From assembly GCF_018449525.1 (NCBI RefSeq), contig NZ_JAAVUS010000004.1, positions 248,001 through 312,000 on the forward strand: a stretch of 64,000 nucleotides of DNA. The letters run 5' to 3'. This document shows positions 8,571 through 17,068 of this stretch, piece after piece. The stretch is from Bradyrhizobium sp. dw_78 (GTDB lineage: Bacteria > Pseudomonadota > Alphaproteobacteria > Rhizobiales > Xanthobacteraceae). The first letter of the stretch is position 1; each line of letters starts with the position of its first letter. Under the pieces are notes generated by a model. The model did no database searches, was not told where the DNA came from, and saw only the letters and a program-made list of their open reading frames with translations. The translations under genes were made by a program, and so were the position numbers.

Positions 8571-9038
8571 ATGGCAGGTACGATTGAGCAGAAACTGGCG
8601 GCACAGGGTATTGTCTTGCCCGAGCCCGTAGCCCCCGTCGCCAATTATGTCGGCTTTGTCCGCTCCGGAAACCTGCTGTTCGTATCGGGTCAGGTCTGTA
8701 ACGGCCTCGACGGCAAGCTGATCGCCAAGGGCAAGCTCGGCGCCGGCGTTACCATCGAGCAAGGCAGCGCCGCGGCGCGCGGCTGCGCGATCAATCTGCT
8801 GGCGCAGGTCAGGATCGCGCTCGGCGACCTCGACAAGGTGGTCCGCGTGGTGCGGCTCGGCGGCTTCGTCAATTCCGCGCCGGATTTCCTGGAGGGACCG
8901 AAGGTGCTGAACGGTGCTTCCGACCTGATGGTCGCGGTGTTCGGCGACAAGGGCCGTCACGCCCGCACCACCATCGGCGTCGCCGTGCTTCCCGGGGATG
9001 CGGCGGTCGAGGTCGAGGGCATCTTCGAGGTTGCCTGA
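8571..9038 (+). CDS. RidA family protein (YjgF/YER057c/UK114)
   Basis: A 155-residue member of the RidA superfamily. Classical RidA hydrolyses reactive enamine/imine intermediates from amino-acid metabolism. This one belongs to the longer alphaproteobacterial branch. It shows the NYVGFVRSGNLLFVSGQV strands, a VVRVVRLGGFVNSAPDF segment and the C-terminal HARTTIGVAVLP region in which the Arg that binds the substrate carboxylate sits. It is followed 14 bases later by a glycerophosphodiesterase gene, probably in one operon. Members outside the RidA core group can lack deaminase activity, so the exact role is open. Confidence 0.88.
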   Translation: MAGTIEQKLAAQGIVLPEPVAPVANYVGFVRSGNLLFVSGQVCNGLDGKLIAKGKLGAGVTIEQGSAAARGCAINLLAQVRIALGDLDKVVRVVRLGGFVNSAPDFLEGPKVLNGASDLMVAVFGDKGRHARTTIGVAVLPGDAAVEVEGIFEVA

Positions 9039-9052
9039 GAGGACGCCATCCG

Positions 9053-9805
9053 GTGCGCGCACCCAGCTGGCTGACTGCGCGACCGGTGGCCCATCGCGGC
9101 CTGCATGATTTGGCGCGCGGCATTGTCGAGAACATGCCGGGCGCGGCGGAGGCCGCGATCGCGGGCAGTTTTTCGATCGAATGCGACGTCCAGCTCACCG
9201 CCGACGGTGAAGCCATGGTACATCACGACGACGGGCTTGGCCGCCTCACCGAAGGCTCCGGCGCATTGCTCGACAAGACGGCCGCCGAACTCAAGGCGGT
9301 CAGGTTCAAGAACACCTCCGAGCGGATGATGTCGCTCGGCGATCTCTGCGCGCTGGTCGCGGGCCGCGTTCCCCTTGTGATCGAGATCAAGAGCCATTTT
9401 GACGGCGACCGCAAGCTGGTCAGGCGAATGGCCGAAGTGCTCGGCTCCTATCAGGGGCCGGCCGCCGCGATGTCGTTCGATCCCGATCAGGTGCTGGCCT
9501 TGCGCGAGACCATGCCGAAGCTGCCGCGCGGCATCATCGCCCAGCGCAGCTATGACGACGACGAATGGAAAAAACTGACGCCTGAGCAGCGCGACGGCAT
9601 GCTCCATCTGCGTCATGCCTTCCACACCGAGCCGCATTTTGTCGCCTTCTGGGTCAATCAGCTGCCGGCGCCGGCGCCCTGGATCGCCCGCCATATTTTC
9701 GGCCTTCCGCTGCTGACCTGGACCGTGCGCACGCCCGAGCAGCGCCAGCGCGCCGCCCGCTACGCCGACCAGATGATTTTCGAAGGCTTCAGGCCGGAAA
9801 CCTGA
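9053..9805 (+). CDS. Glycerophosphodiester phosphodiesterase family protein
   Basis: A 250-residue GDPD-family enzyme expected to cleave glycerophosphodiesters to glycerol-3-phosphate and an alcohol. The signature residues are clear: AHRG (catalytic His), EN in IVENMPGA, ECDVQLTADG (metal-binding Glu/Asp) and MVHHDD (second catalytic His). The EIK strand near residue 107 supplies another acidic ligand. No signal peptide is present, so it acts in the cytoplasm like UgpQ. It starts with GTG, 14 bases after ridA. The window also holds a ugp-type ABC operon far downstream, but there is no physical link. Confidence 0.88.
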   Translation: MRAPSWLTARPVAHRGLHDLARGIVENMPGAAEAAIAGSFSIECDVQLTADGEAMVHHDDGLGRLTEGSGALLDKTAAELKAVRFKNTSERMMSLGDLCALVAGRVPLVIEIKSHFDGDRKLVRRMAEVLGSYQGPAAAMSFDPDQVLALRETMPKLPRGIIAQRSYDDDEWKKLTPEQRDGMLHLRHAFHTEPHFVAFWVNQLPAPAPWIARHIFGLPLLTWTVRTPEQRQRAARYADQMIFEGFRPET

Positions 9806-9912
9806 TGCGCAGTTTTCGGCTCTTGAAGTCGCGTGTGCAATGCACGATCTTTGGAATATCGGCCCCTATGAAGCGACGGCCGATGCTGACGAAAGACCGG
9901 TCCTGATCGTCG

Positions 9913-11157
9913 ATGGCGTCATCTGAAATCACCCTCGAAGCGGTCCCTTCCGTCAGCGACATTCCGGCTGAGGAATGGGACGCCTGCGCCAATCCCAGGC
10001 GCGATCCGAACAGTATCGAACGTCTGGACACGCTGAGTTCCGTCGTTCTCCCAGGCGCCTCCTGCATCGCTCTCGAATCGAACTACAACCCCTTCGTTTC
10101 TCACGCGTTTTTCTCGGCGGTCGAGAAATCGGGTTCGGCCACCGCGCGGACCGGCTGGGGGCCGCGACATCTGCTGGCCAAGATCAACGGCCGCATCGCC
10201 GGCATCGCGCCCTGCTATCTGAAATCGCATTCGCAAGGCGAGTACGTGTTCGACCGCGGCTGGGCCGACGCCTATGAGCGCGCCGGCGGCCGCTACTATC
10301 CCAAATTGCAGGTATCGGTTCCCTTCACGCCGGCGACCGGCCCGCGCCTTCTGATCCGCGACGGCGTCGATACGGATTTGATCGGCACCGCGCTTGCGAG
10401 CGGGCTGGTGGCGCTATGCGACGCCAGCAATGCCTCCTCCGTTCACGTGACCTTTGCCCGCGAGGCCGAGCAGAAATTCCTGGCCGAACACGAATTCCTC
10501 GAGCGTACCGACCAGCAGTTTCACTGGCACAACCAGGGCTATGGCAGCTTCGACGATTTCCTCGCGACCATGAATTCGCGCCACCGCAAGGCGGTCAAGC
10601 GCGAGCGGCGCGATGCGCTGGCGGCTGGCATCACGATCCACCCGCTCAGCGGCAGCGACATCACCGAAGACGCGTGGGACGCCTTCTTCGAATTCTACAT
10701 GGAGACCGGCTCGCGGAAATGGGGCCGGCCCTATCTCACCCGCTCCTTCTTCTCGCTGATCGGCGAGAGCATGGCTGAGGACGTGCTCCTGGTGATGGCG
10801 AAGCGCGATGGGCGCTGGATCGCGGGCGCGATCAATTTCATCGGCTCGGACACGCTGTTCGGCCGCAACTGGGGCGCGATCGAGCATCACCCGTTCCTGC
10901 ATTTCGAGGTCTGTTACTATCAGGCGATCGATTTTGCGATCCAGCGCCGGCTGAAAACCGTCGAGGCCGGCGCACAGGGCGAGCACAAGATCGCGCGCGG
11001 ATATCTGCCGCAGACGACCTATTCGGCGCATTATATCGCCGATCCCGGCCTGCGCCACGCCATTGCCGAGTATCTACAGCGCGAGCGCGTCTATGTGGCG
11101 GAAGCAGCGCAGGAACTCACCGAGGCCGGGCCGTTCCGCAAGACCGATGATGCTTGA
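9913..11157 (+). CDS. GNAT/FemAB-like N-acyltransferase (DUF482 family)
   Basis: A 414-residue protein of the peptidogalycan biosynthesis/BioF2-like group, which has a double GNAT fold related to FemAB peptidyltransferases. Recognisable parts are NPFVSHAFFSAVE, a GWGPRHLL strand, YPKLQVSVPFTPATGPRLL and the central SRHRKAVKRERR basic helix. The substrate is unknown; relatives probably attach aminoacyl groups to envelope or cytoplasmic acceptors. No signal peptide. The gene is followed 49 bases later by a HIT protein gene on the same strand. Confidence 0.82.
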   Translation: MASSEITLEAVPSVSDIPAEEWDACANPRRDPNSIERLDTLSSVVLPGASCIALESNYNPFVSHAFFSAVEKSGSATARTGWGPRHLLAKINGRIAGIAPCYLKSHSQGEYVFDRGWADAYERAGGRYYPKLQVSVPFTPATGPRLLIRDGVDTDLIGTALASGLVALCDASNASSVHVTFAREAEQKFLAEHEFLERTDQQFHWHNQGYGSFDDFLATMNSRHRKAVKRERRDALAAGITIHPLSGSDITEDAWDAFFEFYMETGSRKWGRPYLTRSFFSLIGESMAEDVLLVMAKRDGRWIAGAINFIGSDTLFGRNWGAIEHHPFLHFEVCYYQAIDFAIQRRLKTVEAGAQGEHKIARGYLPQTTYSAHYIADPGLRHAIAEYLQRERVYVAEAAQELTEAGPFRKTDDA

Positions 11158-11206
11158 CCGCGCAGGCCGGCTGCGGGAAATTCAACAATACATTTCAGGA
11201 GCCGTC

Positions 11207-11629
11207 ATGCCCGCCTACGATACCAATAATATTTTCGCGAAAATCCTGCGCGGCGAGCTACCTTGTTACAAGGTCTATGAGGATGAGCATGTCCTCGCCT
11301 TTCTCGACATCATGCCGCGCTCGCCCGGCCACACGCTTGTCATTCCCAAGGCCCCTGCCCGCAACATCTTCGACATATCGCCGGATGATTACGTTCACGT
11401 GGCCCGCGCCACCCACAGGATCTCCGCGGCGGCGATGAAAGCGTTCAACGCAGACGGACTCACCGTGCAGCAGCACAACGAACCCGCCAGCGGACAGGTG
11501 GTCTTTCACCTGCACATCCACATCATGCCGCGCCACCACGGCGTCTCGCTGTTGCCGCCGGCCAGCCGCAAGGAAGACGCCAAGGTGCTGGAAGACAACG
11601 CCGCCAAGCTGATCGCGGCGCTGGGGTAG
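11207..11629 (+). CDS. HIT family protein
   Basis: A 140-residue histidine-triad nucleotide hydrolase of the Hint/Fhit superfamily. The catalytic triad appears as H101-x-H103-x-H105 in a FHLHIHIMPR strand, and the N-terminal IFAKILRGELPCYKVYED segment is typical of Hint-type proteins. These enzymes hydrolyse adenosine phosphoramidates or acyl-adenylates in the cytoplasm. The start at 11207 is chosen because a CAGGAG ribosome binding site precedes it by five bases; the open frame extends upstream into the previous gene. Confidence 0.93.
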   Translation: MPAYDTNNIFAKILRGELPCYKVYEDEHVLAFLDIMPRSPGHTLVIPKAPARNIFDISPDDYVHVARATHRISAAAMKAFNADGLTVQQHNEPASGQVVFHLHIHIMPRHHGVSLLPPASRKEDAKVLEDNAAKLIAALG

Positions 11630-11648
11630 CGCGCCCCAGACGAAAAAA

Positions 11649-12140
11649 TCACTCCGTCTCGAAATCACCGTCTTGCGGCGGCGCCAGCGGGGTGAATTCG
11701 CAACGGTCGGGCTTGAGATCGAGCAACGGCGTCTCGTCGAGGCAATCGAGGCCGCGCACCAGCACCGTGTTGCCTTCGATGCCGACCAGTTTGACGATCG
11801 AGGTGCCGATCGGATTGGGCCGTACCGGCGAGCGCAGCGAGAACGTGCCACGGGTCGATTTGTTGTTCTTCGGGCTTTGCAGCACCAGGTCGCGGCGCGA
11901 CAGATGCAGCCAGTACAGCACCTCGAGGTTCGCGTAGAAATCGACGTCCTTGATCGCCGGCACCCAGGGTTCGAAAATCTCCAGCCGGCAGACCGGGCCG
12001 TCCTGACGCCCCTGCCGCGGCGTCACCAGCCGCGAGGTCCAGGGCGTCCGGATGCGGCCGATAAAGATGAGGCCAGCATCACGCGCCGCCGGCATATCGA
12101 CGGCGATTTCGCCTTCGCGGACTTCACTCTCTCGAACCAT
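11649..12140 (-). CDS. trmO: tRNA (t6A37) N6-methyltransferase TrmO family
   Basis: A 163-residue protein of the TrmO/TsaA/YaeB family, which uses S-adenosylmethionine to methylate t6A at position 37 of certain tRNAs. The family signature SPVRPNPIGTS lies near residues 103-113, and the IGRIRTPW N-terminal strand and GLDCLDETPLLDLKP end of the core domain are present. It corresponds to the single beta-barrel domain and lacks the extra C-terminal domain of the E. coli enzyme. It is convergent with the HIT gene, with 19 bases between the stops. Confidence 0.85.
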   Translation of the reverse strand: MVRESEVREGEIAVDMPAARDAGLIFIGRIRTPWTSRLVTPRQGRQDGPVCRLEIFEPWVPAIKDVDFYANLEVLYWLHLSRRDLVLQSPKNNKSTRGTFSLRSPVRPNPIGTSIVKLVGIEGNTVLVRGLDCLDETPLLDLKPDRCEFTPLAPPQDGDFETE

Positions 12141-12214
12141 GCTTCAATCCACTCCATGCGCCCCATGAGTCTAGCCGAATATCGCACCGCCGCAATGCGG
12201 CATGGTTGTATCTA

Positions 12215-12317
12215 TAGCGTTTCGAGCGAAGCGGCTTCCGGTTCGCGTGAAGAAAACGCGTTAAAATAAAAGAGGCGAGCCTCGGTTCTGATTCAATCAG
12301 AACCGACAAGGCTCTAG
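12215..12317 (+). repeat. Dispersed intergenic repeat, copy B
   Basis: Same modules as copy A: TAGCGTTTCGAGCGAAGCGG, then CCGGTTCGCGTGAAGAAAACG, then the GGTTCTGATT/AATCAGAACC palindrome and AAGGCTCTAG. The last bases overlap the stop codon of the TetR gene (12314-12316), so the repeat end supplies its TAG. Confidence 0.8.
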
Positions 12318-12976
12318 CGCTCAAACCCGGCAAGCTTGCTGGCAAGATAAAGGCGGTTCATGAACCGCAGTTCATCCGCGCTTCCCGGACTGGTGGGCGC
12401 CGATTTGTCGACTGTCATGGCGACCATCGTCTTCATGTTGTTGAGCAGGACAACCGCCATGTCCCGCGCCGTCTTTCGCGGCAGTGCCGGCGCCCTGAGC
12501 AACAGCGTGTTGACAAAGCGCTTCAGGGCCTGCTCGCGAAATTCAAGACGCTTGGCCGACCAATGCGAACGCGCCTCCAACAGCGCGGTCAAGGCGCCGC
12601 TTTCGTGGTGAATCTTCACGAAGAAGTTCACGAAGAGATCGGCCAGTTCATCCGCCGCGAGCGCGGACAGGCGGGCGTCGATCTCATCGCAGGCGGCGTC
12701 GATCAGATCCGCATAACGCTGCATCAGCGCATCGGCCAGAACTTCCTTGCTCGGAAAGAACCGGTAGAGCGAACCGACCTTCGCCCCCGCCCGCTCCGCG
12801 ATCTCCGCCATCGTGGCGGCATCGAATCCGCGCTCGCGAATGACGTCCGCCGCGGCGATCATCAGATTGGCGACGCGCTCCCGCCCGACGCTGCGCTGCG
12901 GCCGAAGCGCAGGACGGTCGCGATTGGGCCTTGAAGCCGCCGTGGCCGGCCGCCGTTTTGCAGGACGTGAGGGCAT
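12314..12976 (-). CDS. TetR family transcriptional regulator
   Basis: A 220-residue repressor-type regulator. The N-terminal DNA-binding domain is at about 34-80, with the helix-turn-helix MAEIAERAGAKVGSLYRFF, preceded by a basic Arg/Pro/Ala-rich tail. The C-terminal ligand-binding half is alpha-helical and gives no clue to the ligand. It is divergent from the isochorismatase-like gene 173 bases away, and a candidate operator lies between them, so it probably controls that gene pair and itself. Confidence 0.9.
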   Translation of the reverse strand: MPSRPAKRRPATAASRPNRDRPALRPQRSVGRERVANLMIAAADVIRERGFDAATMAEIAERAGAKVGSLYRFFPSKEVLADALMQRYADLIDAACDEIDARLSALAADELADLFVNFFVKIHHESGALTALLEARSHWSAKRLEFREQALKRFVNTLLLRAPALPRKTARDMAVVLLNNMKTMVAMTVDKSAPTSPGSADELRFMNRLYLASKLAGFER

Positions 12977-13029
12977 GCCGGCAGCCTAGCAGCAGTCTCC
13001 GATAACGGCCAATTCTTATTTGATGTTGC

Positions 13030-13065
13030 ACTCAAGTAGATTCCATGTTTGAGTATATCCTCAAG
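13030..13065. promoter_or_regulatory. Candidate TetR operator
   Basis: ACTCAA at 13030-13035 and TTGAGT at 13049-13054 form an inverted repeat, and a further CTCAAG half-site follows at 13060-13065. The site lies between the divergent TetR and isochorismatase-like genes in an AT-rich pocket of an otherwise GC-rich spacer, where a promoter and operator would be expected. Confidence 0.5.
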
Positions 13066-13149
13066 TTCATGACGGCCGCCTGACCGGCCGGCAAAGCCGC
13101 GACCGGACGATCGTTGCGGCGGTCCTCAACCCACCCAGGAAACATCTCG

Positions 13150-13722
13150 ATGCCCGAATTCTCCCCCGCGACCACGGCCCTCGTCCTGATCGATCTTCAA
13201 CAGGGCATCGTCGCGATGCCGGCGCTCGCGCCGAGATCCGGCGCTGAGGCCGCTGCGGCCGGCATCAGGCTCGCGCAGCGTTTCCGCGCCGCCGGCGCGC
13301 CCGTGGTGCTGGTCAACGTCGCGTTCGCGCCGGATTTCGGCGATGCCTTGAAACCGCCGGTCGACAGGCCGATGGCGCATCCGGAAGGCGGTTTTCCTGC
13401 CAATTTCAGCGAGCTCGTCGACGGCCTTTATCGTCCCGGCGATATCCTCGTCACCAAGCATCAATGGGGCGCGTTTTACGGCACCGACCTCGATGTGCAG
13501 CTCCGCCGTCGCGGCATCCGGACCATCGTGCTCGGCGGGATCGCAACCAATATCGGCGTTGAATCGACGGCACGACAGGCGCACGAACATGCCTATGAGG
13601 TGGTGATCGCGGAAGACACGACAACCAGCTTCTCCAGCGAGATGCATGCGTTCGCGGTCAACGCCATCTTTCCGATGTTGAGCCGCGTGGTGAAGGCCGA
13701 CGACATCGCGCTAAAGCGCTGA
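13150..13722 (+). CDS. Isochorismatase-like hydrolase without the catalytic cysteine (YecD-like)
   Basis: A 190-residue protein of the isochorismatase/cysteine-hydrolase superfamily. The Asp (D15 in LIDLQQG) and Lys (K103 in VTKHQWGAFYGTDL) of the D-K-C triad are kept. The nucleophile position reads ATNIGVESTAR, with Gly136 in place of Cys. E. coli YecD has the same TNIGVESTAR pattern, so this is a coherent subfamily and not a random mutation. The reaction is unknown; it may be a non-hydrolytic or ligand-binding protein. The start at 13150 has a CAGGAA ribosome binding site. An AbrB-like membrane protein gene follows after 6 bases. Confidence 0.88.
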   Translation: MPEFSPATTALVLIDLQQGIVAMPALAPRSGAEAAAAGIRLAQRFRAAGAPVVLVNVAFAPDFGDALKPPVDRPMAHPEGGFPANFSELVDGLYRPGDILVTKHQWGAFYGTDLDVQLRRRGIRTIVLGGIATNIGVESTARQAHEHAYEVVIAEDTTTSFSSEMHAFAVNAIFPMLSRVVKADDIALKR

Positions 13723-13728
13723 ACGACA

Positions 13729-14889
13729 ATGCCCGCGTCGCGCGCGCTGCCGTTGGCGAAGCTTTCGCTTTCGGTTCAGTGGGCCGTCCTCGTCGCCATT
13801 TCGGTGGTGACGACGGCCATCCTTGAATGGGTGCGGCTGCCGGCCGCCCTGATGCTGGGCCCGATGATGGCGGGCATCCTGACTGCAACCGGCGGCGGCA
13901 TAATGCGCGTTCCGCGACTGCCGATGAATTTTGCGCAGGCCGTGATCGGCTGCCTGATTGCCCGTTCGTTCACCTCGGAGATTCTCGTCAGGTTCGGTGC
14001 AAGCTGGCCGCTGTTTCTGGTTGTCGTCGTCACCATCGTGATCGCCAGCGTCGCCCTCGGATGGCTGATCAGCACGCTTCGCATCATGCCGGGCACGACC
14101 GCGGTTTGGGGATTGTTGCCGGGCGCCGCACCGGTGATGATCCTGATGGCGGAAGCCTATGGCGCCGATGCGCCGCTGGTCGCCTTCATCCAATATCTGC
14201 GCGTGGTGTTCGTGGCCATCACCGCATCGCTGATTGCCCGCTTCTGGGTCCACGTCCCGGCGGATGCCGCACATGCCATGATCTGGTTTCCACCGGTCGC
14301 ATGGCTGTCACTACTGGCAACGCTGCTGATCATCGCCGTCAGCTTCCTTGCTTTGCTCGTACCGGGAATCCCCGCCGGCGTCCTGATCGCGGCGATGGCG
14401 ATCGGCGGCGTGCTGCATATCGGCGGCTACAGCGCCATCGAACTACCGCCCTGGCTACTCGCGGCAGGCTACGCGCTGGTCGGCTGGAACACCGGCCTGC
14501 GCTTCAGCCCGAAGCTGTTGAGCGCGGTCGTGCGGGCGCTGCCGCAGAGCGTGTTTTCGATCGTCGTCATGATCGCGTTCTGTGGCGGGCTGGCTGTGCT
14601 GCTGGTACGCATCATCGGCGTCGATCCGTTGACCGCTTATCTTGCGACCAGCCCCGGCGGCGTCGATTCCGTGGCCATCATCGCGGCCTCGACCAAGGTC
14701 GACACGTCCTTCGTGATGGCGATGCAGACTGTTCGCTTCGTGCTGATCCTGGTGGCGGGGCCCGCGCTCTCGCTGTTCGTCGCCCGGCTCGTGGACGGGG
14801 ATCATGGCCCGGCGCCGGAGCTGTCACCGACCTCCGTTCTGCAAATCGAACGCCGCGCAGCCGAGGATGATCTCGGCGACCTCGACTGA
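13729..14889 (+). CDS. AbrB family membrane protein
   Basis: A 386-residue polytopic inner-membrane protein of the AbrB/'ammonia monooxygenase-like' family (not the DNA-binding AbrB). It is about 10 hydrophobic segments long, arranged as two similar halves, each with a MLGPMMAGIL or GVLIAAMAIGG type helix and a GxPGG-like turn (TSPGGVDSVAIIA in the second half). A transport role is often assumed but unproven. It starts 6 bases after the isochorismatase-like gene, indicating an operon under the divergent TetR regulator. Confidence 0.85.
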   Translation: MPASRALPLAKLSLSVQWAVLVAISVVTTAILEWVRLPAALMLGPMMAGILTATGGGIMRVPRLPMNFAQAVIGCLIARSFTSEILVRFGASWPLFLVVVVTIVIASVALGWLISTLRIMPGTTAVWGLLPGAAPVMILMAEAYGADAPLVAFIQYLRVVFVAITASLIARFWVHVPADAAHAMIWFPPVAWLSLLATLLIIAVSFLALLVPGIPAGVLIAAMAIGGVLHIGGYSAIELPPWLLAAGYALVGWNTGLRFSPKLLSAVVRALPQSVFSIVVMIAFCGGLAVLLVRIIGVDPLTAYLATSPGGVDSVAIIAASTKVDTSFVMAMQTVRFVLILVAGPALSLFVARLVDGDHGPAPELSPTSVLQIERRAAEDDLGDLD

Positions 14890-14895
14890 ACGTCA

Positions 14896-15918
14896 TCACC
14901 CCCGGACGTTGGGGTTGCGCAGCACAAAACAGCCGCCGCCGGCGCGGCGGATGCGGTTGCAGAGATCGTCCGCGGCCGGGCGCGTGTCGGCGCCGATCCG
15001 CACCTGATAGAAGGTGCGGGTGCCGCGGCTGCGCAGCACCGAACTCAGCAGGCTCGGATCCTGATCTCCGATCACGGCGCTGAGCCGTTTCATGGCGCGG
15101 GCATACATCGCCAGCGCCATGTCGCGGTTGAAACCGGCCGCGAGCTGGATGCCCCATAGCTTGGCCGCGCTCAGCTTCACATGTTGTTCGAGCTGGGTGA
15201 CAAAGGGATTGGGCGCGCGCTGCAGCAACGCCATCAGCTCCCGGCAGCCCAGTTTCGGCGCGGTGGCCGGCGTGCCGTTCGGCGCGGCGCGCCCGTGCTC
15301 ATCCGGGGTCTTGCCGTTCTTGCCGGCCGCGGCCCAGTCATCGACGGTCGAACCGGTAATGACGAGAACGTAGTGGCGGGTCTCCTGCGGCATGGCGCCG
15401 GCTCCCGCGAGCCATTCCTGCACGCGGCGGGGCCCGGCATTGTAGGCAGCAGCGGCAAGGCCGAGATTACCGAACTGGTTGCGCAGTTCGTTCAGGAACT
15501 CCGCCGATTTCGGCAGCGCCTGCACCGGATCGAAAGGATCGAGCAGGCTGCGCTCTGAGGCCGTTCCCGGCATGAATTGCGCGATCCCCTGCGCGCGCTG
15601 GCCGCTATGCGTCATGGGTCCGACCGCATCGGACTGAAAGCGGCTTTCCTGCCAGATCACGCGCGCGAAGAATTCGACGGGCAGGTTTTGCGACCGGGCC
15701 GCCGATTCGATCATCAGGCACATGGCCTCGCGGGTATCGGCGTCGCCGGCAATTTCATCTGATTTTACCGGTTCGCCCTTGGTAGCCAGTTCCTCGACGC
15801 TTGGCCGCGCCACATCGGTCATGGCAGGCGAGGTATCTTCCGCCGCTGCCGGCAGCGCGAGAATAATGGCCACGGTGCAAAGCACCGCTGGCAGCCCCCT
15901 GACCTTTCGCAATGCCAT
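14896..15918 (-). CDS. Lytic transglycosylase with C-terminal SPOR-like segment
   Basis: A 340-residue periplasmic peptidoglycan lyase of the SLT family. A signal peptide covers about residues 1-26. The SLT domain (about 65-185) has the catalytic Glu in VIWQESRF, then GIAQFMPGTA and AAAYNAGPRRVQEW. The last 40 residues (YQVRIGADTRP... DLCNRIRRAGGGCFV) look like a SPOR peptidoglycan-binding repeat. The ATG at 15918 is preferred over a GTG 24 bases upstream because it begins the signal peptide directly. It is convergent with the AbrB-type gene. Confidence 0.9.
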   Translation of the reverse strand: MALRKVRGLPAVLCTVAIILALPAAAEDTSPAMTDVARPSVEELATKGEPVKSDEIAGDADTREAMCLMIESAARSQNLPVEFFARVIWQESRFQSDAVGPMTHSGQRAQGIAQFMPGTASERSLLDPFDPVQALPKSAEFLNELRNQFGNLGLAAAAYNAGPRRVQEWLAGAGAMPQETRHYVLVITGSTVDDWAAAGKNGKTPDEHGRAAPNGTPATAPKLGCRELMALLQRAPNPFVTQLEQHVKLSAAKLWGIQLAAGFNRDMALAMYARAMKRLSAVIGDQDPSLLSSVLRSRGTRTFYQVRIGADTRPAADDLCNRIRRAGGGCFVLRNPNVRG

Positions 15919-15999
15919 TGTTCCCGACAACCTGCTTGACACACAAGGAGGACCGTCTAGCTAATTCAAAAATGATGGCGCAGATGAGGGAACGCAAGA

Positions 16000-16935
16000 A
16001 TGCCCGGAGTGTCTGACGATCCGCTTGGTTTCGCGCCCGACGATGACGTGCCGATCCCCTATATGGCGCGGACCCGTGAATATTATCAGGCCATCGGCTA
16101 CACCACGCCCTATCGCTGGGCGCATTATATCGACGCGCCGTTCCAGCCGCTGCGCAAGCCGATCAATCAATCCCGCGTCGCGATCATCACCACGGCGGCC
16201 CCGTTCGATCCGGCCAAGGGCGATCAAGGCCCGGGCGCGAAATATAATGGCGGCGCCAAATTCTATTCGGTCTATGACGGCGACACTGCGAAGACGCATG
16301 ATCTGCGGATCTCGCACGTCGCCTATGATCGCGTGCATACCAAAGCCGAGGACAGCGGCAGTTGGTTTCCGCTGCCGCAACTGCAACAATTCGCGCGCGA
16401 GAAACGCATCGGCGACGTGGCGCCGCGCTTCTTCGGCGCGCCGACCAACCGCAGCCAGCGCGTCACCATCGAAACCGACGCGCCGGACATTCTCGCCCGC
16501 TGCCGGGCCGATCAGGTCGATGCCGCGGTGCTGGTGCCGAACTGCCCGGTATGCCACCAGACCGTCAGCCTGGTGGCGCGGCATCTCGAGGCCAATGGCA
16601 TTGCCACCGTCGTGATGGGCTGCGCCAAGGACATCGTCGAATTCGCCGCGGTGCCGCGGTTTCTGTTCAGCGATTTCCCGCTCGGCAATTCCGCCGGCAA
16701 GCCGCACGATCTGCCGTCGCAGGCCTTCACGCTGGAGCTTGCGCTGCGCGTGCTCGAGACCGCGCCGGGGCCGCAAACCACGGTGCAATCACCGCTGCGC
16801 TGGAGCGCGGACGCATCCTGGAAGCGCGACTACAACAATGTCGCGATGTTGAGCGCCGAGGAACTGGCGCGGCGGCGGCGGGAATTCGACGCGCAGAAGG
16901 AAATCGCCCGCGGATTGCGTGAAAACGCGGCGTAA
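16000..16935 (+). CDS. Glycine/sarcosine/betaine reductase B-like protein
   Basis: A 311-residue soluble protein resembling the GrdB/PrdB family of Stickland-type reductases. Supporting stretches are the N-terminal YMARTREYYQAIGY, the RVAIITTAAPFDP strand, DLRISHVAYDR and the AAVLVPNCPVCHQTVSLVARHLE segment, where C182-x-x-C185 stands where anaerobes use selenocysteine. No partner subunits (GrdA, GrdC, PrdA) are encoded nearby, and the host is expected to be aerobic, so the reaction is probably different. It stands alone, divergent from the lytic transglycosylase. Confidence 0.68.
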   Translation: MPGVSDDPLGFAPDDDVPIPYMARTREYYQAIGYTTPYRWAHYIDAPFQPLRKPINQSRVAIITTAAPFDPAKGDQGPGAKYNGGAKFYSVYDGDTAKTHDLRISHVAYDRVHTKAEDSGSWFPLPQLQQFAREKRIGDVAPRFFGAPTNRSQRVTIETDAPDILARCRADQVDAAVLVPNCPVCHQTVSLVARHLEANGIATVVMGCAKDIVEFAAVPRFLFSDFPLGNSAGKPHDLPSQAFTLELALRVLETAPGPQTTVQSPLRWSADASWKRDYNNVAMLSAEELARRRREFDAQKEIARGLRENAA

Positions 16936-17068
16936 AGCCCGCATCCCCGGAGACGCATCCGGTCGCAGTGGTGATCGGTTTACGTTAACGCGGCATTTTG
17001 CCGACCCTGCCCCTTTCGTAGGCAGCGCAGCGGGGTAAGGTCATCCCGTTATTTGGGAGATTTATCCG

